A stretch of DNA of 53,522 nt from Mycoplasma sp. CAG:472 (GTDB lineage: Bacteria; Bacillota_I; Bacilli_A; RF39; UBA660): contig FR899425.1 of assembly GCA_000437315.1 (NCBI GenBank), forward strand, positions 1 through 53,522, given 5' to 3'. Under the pieces are notes generated by a model. It was not told the origin of the DNA. It searched no databases and saw nothing but the letters and a program-made list of their open reading frames with translations. Every line of letters begins with the position of its first letter. Within the stretch, counting starts at the first letter, position 1. This document shows, in pieces, positions 25,233-33,721 of the stretch. The position numbers and the translations under genes were made by a program.

Positions 25233-26321
25233 ATGGATAAAATTATAAAAAATATTCTAAAAAAAATTGAAAGTGAAGGATATGAAGCCTATATAGTAGG
25301 TGGTTTTGTTCGTGATTATCTACTTAAAAAAAACTCTTATGATGTTGATATATGTACAAATGCTAAACCTAAAGATTTAATTCATTTATTTAATGTGAAA
25401 CAAAATCTTAATAATTATGGTGGACTTAATATGAAAATTAAAAAATACAACATTGATATAACAACATATAGAAAAGAAAAAAAATATGATAATAGAAAGC
25501 CTATTGAAATAGAATATGTTAGTAATTTACTCGAGGATATTAATCGAAGAGATTTTACTATAAATTCAATATGTTTAGATAAAAATGATAAAATATTAGA
25601 TTTATTAAATGGTAAGGAAGACCTTAAGAAAGGTATTATAAGATCGCTTGGTAATGCTAATGATAAATTTACGGAAGATCCCCTTAGAATGCTTAGGGCA
25701 ATAAGATTTGCAAGTATATTAGATTTTGATATCGAAGAAAACACTTATAATGCAATTAAAAATAATTATGAAAAGGTTAGTACTTTAAGCCCTAAAAGAG
25801 TTAAAGATGAATTAATTAAAATATTATCAAATAAAAAGTTTAAAAAAGGTTTAAATCTTTTAGATGAAACAAAAATAAGTGAAGTTTTAGGACTTAAATA
25901 TAATGAAGATATAACTTTTACTGTGGATATTTTAGGTATGCTTTCTCAAATAGAGGTAAAACAAATTGAATATACTAAAGAGGAAAAAGATAATATTGCT
26001 AAGATAAAGGAAATAATAAATCAAAATAGAATTAATAACTTTACATTATTTAATTATGGATTATATCTTTCTTATGTAGCCGGGGATGTTTTACATATAA
26101 ACAAACAAACTATCAACAAAATATATAAAAATCTTCCTATAAAAAGTATGAAAGATATTGATATAACTGGTAAAGAAGTAATGATGCTTTTAAATCTTGA
26201 ACCCTCAAAAAAGGTTAGTGAAATAATAAATGATGTTAAAATTGAAATTTTAAAAAAGAATTTAAAAAATAAAAAAAATGAAATTAAAAAATATATATTA
26301 GGTAGGTACAAAAATGAATAA
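25233..26321 (+). CDS. cca: CCA tRNA nucleotidyltransferase
   Basis: Adds or repairs the tRNA 3' CCA end. 362 residues, class II polymerase-beta fold: GGFVRDYLL at 23-31, catalytic DVD at 37-39, then RRDFTINSICLD and the EDPLRMLRAIRFAS block that binds template nucleotide. The C-terminal body/tail is short. GGAGAG site; TATAAT about 20 bases upstream of it. Both tRNAs in this window already encode CCA, so its job is mainly repair. Overlaps dnaD by 8 bases. Confidence 0.93.
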   Translation: MDKIIKNILKKIESEGYEAYIVGGFVRDYLLKKNSYDVDICTNAKPKDLIHLFNVKQNLNNYGGLNMKIKKYNIDITTYRKEKKYDNRKPIEIEYVSNLLEDINRRDFTINSICLDKNDKILDLLNGKEDLKKGIIRSLGNANDKFTEDPLRMLRAIRFASILDFDIEENTYNAIKNNYEKVSTLSPKRVKDELIKILSNKKFKKGLNLLDETKISEVLGLKYNEDITFTVDILGMLSQIEVKQIEYTKEEKDNIAKIKEIINQNRINNFTLFNYGLYLSYVAGDVLHINKQTINKIYKNLPIKSMKDIDITGKEVMMLLNLEPSKKVSEIINDVKIEILKKNLKNKKNEIKKYILGRYKNE

Positions 26322-26949
26322 AGACAACAAAAAATTTATAATTGAAACCCTTTTTCTAAAGGAGGCATTAAAATATAATTTAACTTTAAAAGAGTTTATA
26401 GTTTTAATGTACTTTGATAATGATTATGATTTAACTTTTGATATAAAAAAAATATCTAAAGCAACTTGTTTATCTGAAAATGATACTTTAATAGCCTTTA
26501 ATAGTTTACTTACAAAAAAATTAATTAAATTAAATCAAATTAAAAATGAAGGTGGAAAAGTTATTGATAAAGTATCATTAGAAAATTTTTATAATAACTT
26601 AAAAGAAACTATTGATTTAGAAAAAGAGGAAAAGAATGAAAATAGTATTTTCTTTAAATTTCAAGAAAAGTTTGGTAAAGGTTTATCAGGTATGGACTAT
26701 GAAATAATAAATGCTTGGCTTTCAAAAGGTTTTAGTGAATCGCTTATTCTCGAAGCCTTAGATGAAGCAATTAAAAATGATGCACCTTCACTTAGATATA
26801 TAGATAAAATATTATTTGAGTGGAATAAAAAAGGATATAAGGGTAAGGAAGAGTTAGAAAAAGAAATTAATGAAAATAAAATGAATAAGGAAGTAAAAAA
26901 CTTTGAAACAAGTGTTTTTGAATATAATTGGTTAGATGATGATAACTAA
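26314..26949 (+). CDS. dnaD: DnaD-family replication protein
   Basis: 211 residues. N-terminal winged helix (LTLKEFIVLMYF...LSENDTLIAFNSLLTKKLI) and C-terminal DnaD domain with the YIDKILFEWNKKG version of the YxxxIxxxW motif. In Bacillus DnaD acts in replication initiation and restart with DnaB and DnaI. Synteny with nth and ponA/recU matches the Bacillus dnaD locus. Its last 14 bases overlap nth. Confidence 0.9.
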   Translation: MNKDNKKFIIETLFLKEALKYNLTLKEFIVLMYFDNDYDLTFDIKKISKATCLSENDTLIAFNSLLTKKLIKLNQIKNEGGKVIDKVSLENFYNNLKETIDLEKEEKNENSIFFKFQEKFGKGLSGMDYEIINAWLSKGFSESLILEALDEAIKNDAPSLRYIDKILFEWNKKGYKGKEELEKEINENKMNKEVKNFETSVFEYNWLDDDN

Positions 26950-27553
26950 TTTAAGAGATAATTTAGATTATTATATACCTAATCCTAAGTGTGAACTAGA
27001 TTATAATAAAGATTATGAACTTTTAATATCTGTGATGCTTTCTGCTCAAACAACAGATAAAAGAGTTAATGAAGTAACTAAAGAGTTATATAAATATAAT
27101 TTAAATGAAATAGCTTCTTTAGATGTTAAAATAATCGAAGATATTATTAAACCTTTAGGTTCTTATCATAAGAAGGCATTATATATTAAAGAAATTAGTA
27201 ACATTTTATTAACAAAATATAATGGAATAGTTCCAAATAATAGAAAAGAGTTAGAACTAATGCCTGGTGTAGGTAGAAAGACTACGAATGTGGTTTTATC
27301 AGAACTATTTGATATTCCTACAATGGCGGTAGATACACACGTAGAAAGAGTTTCAAAAAGACTAGGACTAGCTAATAAAAATGATGATGTTTTAAAAATA
27401 GAAAAAAAGTTATCTAAAATATTTGATAAAAGTGAATATAATAAAATTAATCATCAATTACTTTTATTTGGTAGATATTATTGTAAAGCAAAAAATCCAT
27501 TATGTCAAAACTGTAAAATGGAATGCAAATATAAAAAAACAAGGAAAATTTAA
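26936..27553 (+). CDS. nth: endonuclease III
   Basis: DNA glycosylase/AP lyase for oxidised pyrimidines in base excision repair. 205 residues. Helix-hairpin-helix MPGVGRKTTNVV with catalytic Lys115, then VDTHVERVSKR with Asp133. The C-terminal iron-sulfur cysteines are Cys183, 190, 193 and 197, i.e. Cx6Cx2Cx3C, two residues tighter than the usual Cx6Cx2Cx5C. A second in-frame ATG is next to the first; either could start. Translationally coupled to dnaD. Confidence 0.93.
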   Translation: MMITNLRDNLDYYIPNPKCELDYNKDYELLISVMLSAQTTDKRVNEVTKELYKYNLNEIASLDVKIIEDIIKPLGSYHKKALYIKEISNILLTKYNGIVPNNRKELELMPGVGRKTTNVVLSELFDIPTMAVDTHVERVSKRLGLANKNDDVLKIEKKLSKIFDKSEYNKINHQLLLFGRYYCKAKNPLCQNCKMECKYKKTRKI

Positions 27554-27565
27554 TCCTTGTTTTTA
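27534..27565. terminator. bidirectional terminator between nth and ponA
   Basis: AAAAACAAGGA (about 27535-27545) pairs with TCCTTGTTTTT (27554-27564). The flanks give T-runs in both directions, closing nth on the plus strand and ponA on the minus strand. Confidence 0.82.
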
Positions 27566-30127
27566 GTTTAATCCAGTATCTTTATCCTCATCCTTATCTT
27601 TATCTTTATCTTGATTAATTATATCATCGATCGTTGTATCAGTTTTTGTATTAACATTAATAATTAACCCATCTGATTGGTTTGCCTTAAAGATTGAATA
27701 ACTTGATTTGATAATAAATTTATATGATTTTCCACCTTCGATAGTTTGTTTATAACTTGCATTTTCAGTAAAAGTTAATTCCTTTAATGAACCATCTTCA
27801 TTTTGCATATAAACTTCATAACCTTGTTTACCAATATAACTATTATTATATTCAATTCTTTTTTCATAATATTTTGTAGCAAATGCTGCATAATTATCAT
27901 TAAAATAATTTTGTAAATAAGTACTATTTATTGCATCTGGTGTTTTAATACCTGTCCAAGAAAGTGTTACTTCATTACCATTATAACTTGCTTTTCCTCC
28001 TGTAGGAGCCTCAAGTTTTTGATATCTTATTGATGTTTCAGTTGGTTCTGTTCCTTCCTTAAATAGTTCAGTCATTCTCATATCTTCAGGAGTATATTCA
28101 CTTGCTAACATTAAAGGTACTGTTTCTTTTTCAACTTCAACACTTATTACACCCGAAGGCCTTTTAAATGTTTTATTCGTGCTATAAATATTTCTTGCAA
28201 GAGCTTCCATTATTCTACTTCTTGCAGTCCATCCAGTATTAGTATTCATATAATAATCAGTTCTATGTCTATCATATCCATACCATAAAGCAATTGAATA
28301 TTCTGGATTATATGTAATGTTCCAAGAGTCTGGAATTAAATCTGCAGGTAAATTTTGTGCTTTTTGTGTTGCTGTATCAAGGTTTGTTGTACCTGTTTTA
28401 CCGGCAACTTCAGTACCACTTATTTTTATTGAACCAGACCAACTATCTCTAACTGTGTCTACTAAAACATTAGTAATCATATATGATGTTTCTTCACTAA
28501 TAACTTTTTCTTTTGTATATTTATTTTCATATGTTGTTCCATCTTCGAAAATAACTTTTGTAAATGAATAAGGTTTAATGTAATAACCACCTCTGCCAAA
28601 TACAGCATAAGCAGCACTCATTTCAAGTGGGTTAGTACCATTGAAACCACCAATTGAGGCAGATTCATATAATGCAGAACCATAATTAATTCCTACGCTA
28701 TGAACAAAATTTTCAATTAAACTTTGATCTTTAGCAGCTACCTTTTGAAATGCTTGTAAGGCAGTTACGTTTCTTGAACCAATAAGACCTTTTCTTAATG
28801 TAATCATACCTTGATATTTTCTATCGGCATCATTAATTGATTGACCTGTTGAATATGCATAAGGTTCATCGAAGAAATAATCTCCTGGAGAACCATTTAG
28901 ATATTCCATATAAGGTGCATAATCAAATAATGGTTTTGCAGTAGAACCTGGTTGACGATTAATATCGGTTGCACGATTTAATCCTCTTGCACCATATTTT
29001 CTACCTCCAGAAAGAGCAATTATCGAACCATCCTCGATTGATGTAATTGCAGTTCCTTCTTGGTCATAATCATTATAGTATTTAAATAATTCGCCTTTTT
29101 CTAGTTTAACAAGAACATCTTGTACTTTTAAATCAAATGTAGTATAAATTTTCATTGGTACTTGTCTAGCATCTTTTTTAGTTTTTTCATACACTTCATC
29201 AATTACATGGTCAATTATTGCTTGATAATCGTTAGTAGATACAGCATCACTATCATCCGCTACCATACTTTCAATTGGTATTTCAAGTACAGCATTCATT
29301 TCTTCTTCAGTTATGTATCCATGATTAACCATTAATTTTAAAACTATTTTTTGTCTATTTCGACAACCAACAGGGTTTTTGTATGGATTATATAATCTTG
29401 GATTTTGATACATACCAACAATTAATGATGCCTCCGCAAGGTTTAAATCTCTAACACTTTTACCAAAAAAATGTTGACTTGCTTGTTCTATTCCATAGAT
29501 ACCTGTAGTATTAATACTTCTTCCGTTAGCATACCATAATGAGTTTGAATAAAATTCTAGTATTTCTTCTTTAGTATATGAACTTTCTATTTTAAATACA
29601 GCCATATATATATCGGTAAATTTACGAACAATACCCGCTATACCTTTGGAAGCTCCATTTGTATAAGTCTTTTTAACAAGTTGCATTGTAATAGTTGAAG
29701 CACCACCTGCTTTTGAGGAAACAAGTTGTCCCACTGAGGCTTTTAAAAATCTGGCAATATCAAGTCCATTATGCTGGAAAAATCTTGAGTCTTCAGTAGC
29801 TATTAAAGCATCAATATATACCTGAGGAAGATCTTTATACTCAATAAGTTCACGGTCTTCTTGTCCAACCCTTGCAAATTCAATTCCATTTTTATCATAA
29901 ATAACTGTGGCTTCCTTTTTATATAGTTTATCTTTTTCAAAGTTTGGAGCACTAATTATAATATAAAGTACAAATATTAAAACAGCACTTGCACAAAATA
30001 TTAAAAAGCTAAATATTATTTCCCAAATAAATCCTTTTTTTCCTTTTCTTTTTATTTCATTATTAATTTTTGTTTTTACATTACTATTAAAATTCTTTAA
30101 TTTTCTTTGAATTTTTAATTTTTTCAT
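27563..30127 (-). CDS. ponA: class A penicillin-binding protein 1A
   Basis: Bifunctional peptidoglycan glycosyltransferase/transpeptidase of 854 residues. Basic N-terminus, one membrane segment at about 34-58, glycosyltransferase domain with catalytic Glu112 in TEDSRFFQHNG and the ASTITMQLVK block, then transpeptidase with Ser395-xx-Lys398, SRN (451-453) and KTGT (577-580). The C-terminus has a fibronectin-like segment (LSWTGIKTP) and a repetitive Asp/Lys tail (DKDKDKDEDKD). It overlaps recU by ATGA, the conserved recU-ponA operon of Firmicutes. Confidence 0.95.
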   Translation of the reverse strand: MKKLKIQRKLKNFNSNVKTKINNEIKRKGKKGFIWEIIFSFLIFCASAVLIFVLYIIISAPNFEKDKLYKKEATVIYDKNGIEFARVGQEDRELIEYKDLPQVYIDALIATEDSRFFQHNGLDIARFLKASVGQLVSSKAGGASTITMQLVKKTYTNGASKGIAGIVRKFTDIYMAVFKIESSYTKEEILEFYSNSLWYANGRSINTTGIYGIEQASQHFFGKSVRDLNLAEASLIVGMYQNPRLYNPYKNPVGCRNRQKIVLKLMVNHGYITEEEMNAVLEIPIESMVADDSDAVSTNDYQAIIDHVIDEVYEKTKKDARQVPMKIYTTFDLKVQDVLVKLEKGELFKYYNDYDQEGTAITSIEDGSIIALSGGRKYGARGLNRATDINRQPGSTAKPLFDYAPYMEYLNGSPGDYFFDEPYAYSTGQSINDADRKYQGMITLRKGLIGSRNVTALQAFQKVAAKDQSLIENFVHSVGINYGSALYESASIGGFNGTNPLEMSAAYAVFGRGGYYIKPYSFTKVIFEDGTTYENKYTKEKVISEETSYMITNVLVDTVRDSWSGSIKISGTEVAGKTGTTNLDTATQKAQNLPADLIPDSWNITYNPEYSIALWYGYDRHRTDYYMNTNTGWTARSRIMEALARNIYSTNKTFKRPSGVISVEVEKETVPLMLASEYTPEDMRMTELFKEGTEPTETSIRYQKLEAPTGGKASYNGNEVTLSWTGIKTPDAINSTYLQNYFNDNYAAFATKYYEKRIEYNNSYIGKQGYEVYMQNEDGSLKELTFTENASYKQTIEGGKSYKFIIKSSYSIFKANQSDGLIINVNTKTDTTIDDIINQDKDKDKDEDKDTGLN

Positions 30128-30675
30128 ACATTCTCCTTTATCATTAAATCAACAGCTTTTATATAATCTATTCCTTTTAAATAATTATAATCAAGTTTAT
30201 AACCATTTTTTTTTATAAAATCATAGGGAATACTTTTTCTTTCGTTTTTATCAATAAAATTAAATAACATTTTTGCTGGTAAAGCATAATATTCACTATT
30301 AATTGCAATAAGTAAAAAGCATATTCCTTTATGTTTTACAATATTTTTCATATGTTTAATTTGATGCTCTGCTATGTTATTAAGCGGTAAAAAATTTTTA
30401 TTTGTATTTTTTGCATCAAATTCTATGTAGTAGCCTTTATAAACTCCATTATAATCTAAGGTAGATTGAGTTAAATAAAAGGCATCAGTTATTCTTTTGT
30501 TATCATAATTATATTTTACTACTTGAATAGGTGTAGGTTTTTTATAGATTACAGCAATATCCTTTTCTAAGTAGTACTCATTGGTTTGGTTAATAAAATT
30601 TTCTAAATCCATACCACGGTTGCCATAATTAATTTGTTTTTTATAGGTCTTTTTAATTGCAGTTGGATAATTCAT
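30124..30675 (-). CDS. recU: Holliday junction resolvase RecU
   Basis: 183 residues. Resolves four-way junctions during recombination and chromosome segregation. Family blocks: INYGNRGMDLENFINQTN near the N-terminus, VIYKKPTPIQVVK, and the PD-(D/E)XK-type core with Asp74 (STLDYNG), Glu85 and DAK at 87-89. Length slightly under the 200 of Bacillus RecU. Starts the recU-ponA operon; its TGA lies within the ponA start overlap. Confidence 0.94.
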   Translation of the reverse strand: MNYPTAIKKTYKKQINYGNRGMDLENFINQTNEYYLEKDIAVIYKKPTPIQVVKYNYDNKRITDAFYLTQSTLDYNGVYKGYYIEFDAKNTNKNFLPLNNIAEHQIKHMKNIVKHKGICFLLIAINSEYYALPAKMLFNFIDKNERKSIPYDFIKKNGYKLDYNYLKGIDYIKAVDLMIKENV

Positions 30676-30787
30676 TTATATTCACCATTTTAATTATAGC
30701 ATACTTTTTTTATAAAATAAATGACATGTTTTGTCGAAGTTGTTGATAACATTTTTCTTTTATCATATTATAATAGTGGTGATACTA

Positions 30788-30883
30788 ATGGATATAGATT
30801 TTATTATAAGTAAATTAATTGATGATACTAATTATGCTAAACTTTTGATAAAATATGAAAACCTTACGGATATTGACAAATAA
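30788..30883 (+). CDS. possible 31-residue peptide upstream of gpsB
   Basis: Frame reads MDIDFIISKLIDDTNYAKLL then IKYENLTDIDK. GTGGTGAT lies 6 bases upstream as a ribosome site, and TATTATAATAG just before it could be a -10. The stop overlaps the gpsB promoter region. It is amphipathic and acidic. It may be a real small protein or a chance frame in a leader. Confidence 0.3.
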   Translation: MDIDFIISKLIDDTNYAKLLIKYENLTDIDK

Positions 30884-30902
30884 GTAAGAAATTTGCTATA
30901 AT
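30873..30902 (+). promoter_or_regulatory. gpsB promoter
   Basis: Consensus TTGACA (30873-30878), 18-base spacer, consensus TATAAT (30897-30902). Transcription would start near 30909, downstream of the in-frame ATG at 30907, which supports 30925 as the gpsB start. Confidence 0.82.
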
Positions 30903-30924
30903 TTTTATGTTGGAAGGTGTAAAA

Positions 30925-31251
30925 ATGTATAATGAAAAGATTTATTTAACACCAGGGGAGATACTAGAGCATGATTTCAAAATTGATGCAAGAGGATATA
31001 GGCCTCAAGAGGTTGATAAATATCTTGATATGATCATAAGAGATTATACTGAGTATAATAATATTATTAAGAATCTTAAAGGTCAAATTAATGATTTAAC
31101 ATCTGATAATTATACACTTAAACAAGAAATTCGTGCGTTAAAAGAAAAACTTGAAACGCAAGAAGATAGTTCTAACAAACAAGTTACTAACATTGATTTA
31201 CTAAAAAGAATAAGTAACTTAGAAAAAATTGTTTATGGAAGAAATGAATAA
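30925..31251 (+). CDS. gpsB: cell-cycle protein GpsB (DivIVA-domain)
   Basis: 108 residues. Coordinates peripheral and septal wall synthesis by docking PBP1 and other partners. N-terminal DivIVA-type lipid-binding/PBP-binding domain (YLTPGEILEHDFKIDARGYRPQEVDKYLDMI) followed by coiled coil and a short C-terminal helix (LLKRISNLEKIVYG). Start at 30925 has a GGAAGGTG site. Its stop abuts the RNase P RNA, the same order as in Bacillus. Confidence 0.93.
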   Translation: MYNEKIYLTPGEILEHDFKIDARGYRPQEVDKYLDMIIRDYTEYNNIIKNLKGQINDLTSDNYTLKQEIRALKEKLETQEDSSNKQVTNIDLLKRISNLEKIVYGRNE

Positions 31252-31598
31252 TATCTTTAGACAAACGCTGTAAGACTTTTAGTTTTATTGAGGAAAGTCC
31301 ATGCTCACTTATCCTGTGATGGATAATATGTTCGTGCTTAAGGAATAAATAACTTAAGGTAGCATATGCTAACGGCTCCGAAAATTTCTGAAAATGAAAT
31401 GATTAGGTATAAAAGTGCCAAAGAGACGAGTCTTTTAGAAATAAAAGAAGTGGAACGTGGTAAACCCCGCGAGTGAGAAACCCAAATTTTGGTAGGGGAG
31501 CTGGTCAAGGGAAAACGAACCTAAGACTAGATGTACTTTGTACATAGATAAATGTTTGTCACCAGTAATGGTACAGAACATGGCTTATTAAGATATTA
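31249..31598 (+). ncRNA. rnpB: RNase P RNA, bacterial type B
   Basis: The catalytic RNA of tRNA 5' maturation. Conserved core segments are clear: GAGGAAAGTCCATGCTC near the 5' end, ACGGCTCC and GTGGAACGTGG... in the middle, GAGAAACCCAAATTTTGGTAGG and the 3' CAGAACATGGCTTA. P1 is formed by TAATATCTTTA (from 31249) with TTAAGATATTA (to 31598), so the ends are set to within a few bases. A T-rich run follows and probably terminates it. Confidence 0.95.
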
Positions 31599-31631
31599 TT
31601 TTTTATTTTTTTAATTAAGGAGAGATTTAGT

Positions 31632-32099
31632 TTGAAAGATATTGGAAGTCTTTTTCTAGATACTAGAGAGGCTGCTGGTCTTTCCCTTGAGGAAGTAAGT
31701 AGTGATCTTAATCTTGAAAAAGTAATTCTTGAAAATATCGAAGATGGTAAAACGGGTGCATTTCAAGACATATTTGCATTAAAAAAATATATTAGTAATT
31801 ATGCTAAATATTTAGGACTTGATGCTGATAAAATAGTAGATGAGTTTAATGAATATGTTTTTGAAACAACATCAAAAATACCTGTAAAAGATATTGAAAA
31901 GGAAATCGAGGAAAATACTAAAGGTAATGAAGAAAAAGTATTTTCACCATATACAAGACATGAAAAGAAACCAAATAATGTTTTATATGTACTTGTATAT
32001 GTATTAATTGTTATTTTAGCAGTTTTTGCAGTTTTCTGGGCTGTAAAACAAATTACTGTTAACACTAGAGTTGCTAGTGAGATAAGTTATAAGGAGTAG
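31632..32099 (+). CDS. RodZ-like HTH membrane protein (YmfM type)
   Basis: 155 residues from a TTG start with an AAGGAGAG site. N-terminal RodZ-type helix-turn-helix (SLFLDTREAAGLSLEEVSSDLN, ALKKYISNYAKYLGLDADKI) at about 1-75, a charged linker, and a membrane segment at about 117-138. The extracytoplasmic domain of full RodZ is missing, so this is a short form. RodZ links MreB to the membrane and shapes rods. Three bases before pgsA, as ymfM-pgsA in Bacillus. Confidence 0.85.
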   Translation: MKDIGSLFLDTREAAGLSLEEVSSDLNLEKVILENIEDGKTGAFQDIFALKKYISNYAKYLGLDADKIVDEFNEYVFETTSKIPVKDIEKEIEENTKGNEEKVFSPYTRHEKKPNNVLYVLVYVLIVILAVFAVFWAVKQITVNTRVASEISYKE

Positions 32100-32102
32100 G
32101 AA

Positions 32103-32711
32103 ATGAATTTACCAAATAAACTTACAATTTCAAGAATTGTTTTAGCATTTATTATACTTATTATGTTATGTATACCATGGCATGCTTTAGGCTTTTCATG
32201 GCCAGTATATTTATATCATGGAGTTACATTTAATTTAAAATATATTATTGCAGGAACTTTATTTCTAATTGCCTCACTTACAGATAAACTTGATGGACAT
32301 ATAGCAAGAAAATATAATATGGTTACTGATTTTGGTAAAATGGCTGATGCTATTGCTGATAAAATCTTAGTAAATGGTGTACTTATTATTCTTGCATATG
32401 ATAGAGTGATTCCTTTGGTAGTACCAGTTGTTATTATTACTCGTGATATTATTACTGATACTTGTAAAATGATTTCTGGAAATAAAGGTAAAGTAGTAGC
32501 GGCTTCCTCAATGGGAAAAATTAAAACTGCCTTTATGATGGTTGGATTAACATTAACATTCTTTAGTAATTTTCCATGTGAGTTTTTCCACTTCCCACTT
32601 GCAAAAATATGCTTAATTATAGCAACAATATTCAGTGTAATAAGTGGATGTCAATATTATTATAATACTAGAGAATTTGTTATTCCTAAAAATGATAAAA
32701 AATCAAAATAA
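32103..32711 (+). CDS. pgsA: CDP-diacylglycerol-glycerol-3-phosphate 3-phosphatidyltransferase
   Basis: Membrane enzyme that makes phosphatidylglycerol phosphate, the first step to phosphatidylglycerol. 202 residues with several membrane segments. The CDP-alcohol phosphotransferase motif DGx2ARx8Gx3Dx3D is complete in DKLDGHIARKYNMVTDFG and MADAIAD. AAGGAG site overlapping the previous stop. Followed by a clear terminator. Confidence 0.95.
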   Translation: MNLPNKLTISRIVLAFIILIMLCIPWHALGFSWPVYLYHGVTFNLKYIIAGTLFLIASLTDKLDGHIARKYNMVTDFGKMADAIADKILVNGVLIILAYDRVIPLVVPVVIITRDIITDTCKMISGNKGKVVAASSMGKIKTAFMMVGLTLTFFSNFPCEFFHFPLAKICLIIATIFSVISGCQYYYNTREFVIPKNDKKSK

Positions 32712-32733
32712 TGGTGCAAGGCATCATTTTTTT
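32711..32733 (+). terminator. pgsA terminator
   Basis: ATGGTGC (32711-32717, one G-U pair) / GCATCAT (32721-32727) with a 3-base loop and seven to nine T. Confidence 0.8.
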
Positions 32734-32811
32734 ATGCTTTGATATATATAAAAAGCCCATACATGTATAATTTTTTCGAATAGTATAATGTAAAAGGAGG
32801 AATTACCTATT

Positions 32812-33063
32812 ATGAATTGTGATAAAAGACCTGCTATGGAAGATATGGGTAAAGTAGAAAATATGATGGGATGTACTTGTGAACCAGTTTATGAGTGCCC
32901 AGAGGAAAGGGTGTGTCATAGATATATTTGCTATGAAGTACCTCATATTAAACCTTGCAATACTAGAATAATTAATCATCATATTTATAAACATACTTTT
33001 ACTCCATGTAATACGTGTTGTGAAGAAAATGTTGTTGAAAATATTTACGATAGAAGATGCTAA
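32812..33063 (+). CDS. Cys/His-rich small protein, CotD-like
   Basis: 83 residues with ten cysteines and several histidines. The segment VPHIKPCNTRIINHHIYKHT recalls the PH..P..T..NH pattern of inner spore coat protein CotD, and CNTCC lies near the end. It has a strong AAAGGAGG site and stands alone between terminators. A spore-coat or metal-binding role is possible. No other sporulation gene is in the window, so the CotD match is only suggestive. Confidence 0.5.
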   Translation: MNCDKRPAMEDMGKVENMMGCTCEPVYECPEERVCHRYICYEVPHIKPCNTRIINHHIYKHTFTPCNTCCEENVVENIYDRRC

Positions 33064-33066
33064 TTA

Positions 33067-33651
33067 AAATCTCGAAAGAGATTTTTTTGTTTGACAGTTT
33101 GCACTAAAAAATAGTGTTTTTTTAGCATAAGTTAGGTAAAAATTATATTTCAAAAAATGCGTAAGTTTTTAATTGCATTATAATAATTTGTATTGTATAC
33201 TATGGTTATACATGAACTTTTATACAGAGCATTATTTTTGAAAGGATTATATATGGATTATGAAGTAATTTTAAATGAACTTAAAAATAATTTATCTTTA
33301 GAACATCCTAGAAATATTGGCCAAGAAAATTTAGATAAATTAATTGATTATGCGATAAAAAATTGTAGTAAAGAAATAGTATGGCGAATTGCTTTAAGTT
33401 ATAGTGACTTTGATTTAGATTTTACTAAAATTGTATTATATTTTATTAAAGAAAAAGATTCATTTTACATCGCAGAAACTATAAGTGCAGTCGATTGCAA
33501 TAAAATTAATATAAAATTAGTTAAAGAAAAATTTTTGGAAAGAAATGACAAAGATTTTATAAAAAAAGTTGTTGATAATATAAAAACTTATTGTGATGTT
33601 GATAGTAATAAAGAGTTAAAAAGCATAATTGAAGATAACTATAGTAATTAA
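33067..33651 (+). repeat. tandem duplication unit A (regulatory region plus gene)
   Basis: Starts with the terminator hairpin AAATCTC/GAGATTT plus T-run at 33067-33088, then TTGACAGTTT, a long conserved non-coding segment (GCATAAGTTAGG, AAATGCGTAAGTTTTTAATT, TATAAT at 33179-33184, GTATTGTATACT) and the 132-codon gene. Unit B repeats all of this at an offset of about 654 bases. Confidence 0.85.
33253..33651 (+). CDS. small helical protein, copy 1 of tandem pair
   Basis: 132 residues from the ATG at 33253 (GAAAGGA site); an in-frame ATG further upstream (33202) has no ribosome site. Predicted all-helical, with SLEHPRNIGQENLDKLIDYA and EIVWRIALSYSDFDLDFTKIVLYF as the parts most alike in both copies. 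The alternation of short helices suggests a HEAT-like scaffold. No family recognised and no catalytic motif. The conserved upstream block suggests both copies are under the same control. Confidence 0.75.
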   Translation: MDYEVILNELKNNLSLEHPRNIGQENLDKLIDYAIKNCSKEIVWRIALSYSDFDLDFTKIVLYFIKEKDSFYIAETISAVDCNKINIKLVKEKFLERNDKDFIKKVVDNIKTYCDVDSNKELKSIIEDNYSN

Positions 33652-33721
33652 ATGTATTTAATATTTAGTTACCACTCAAACATAAAAAGGACATAACTTA
33701 ACTAAATTACAAAGATTTGAA

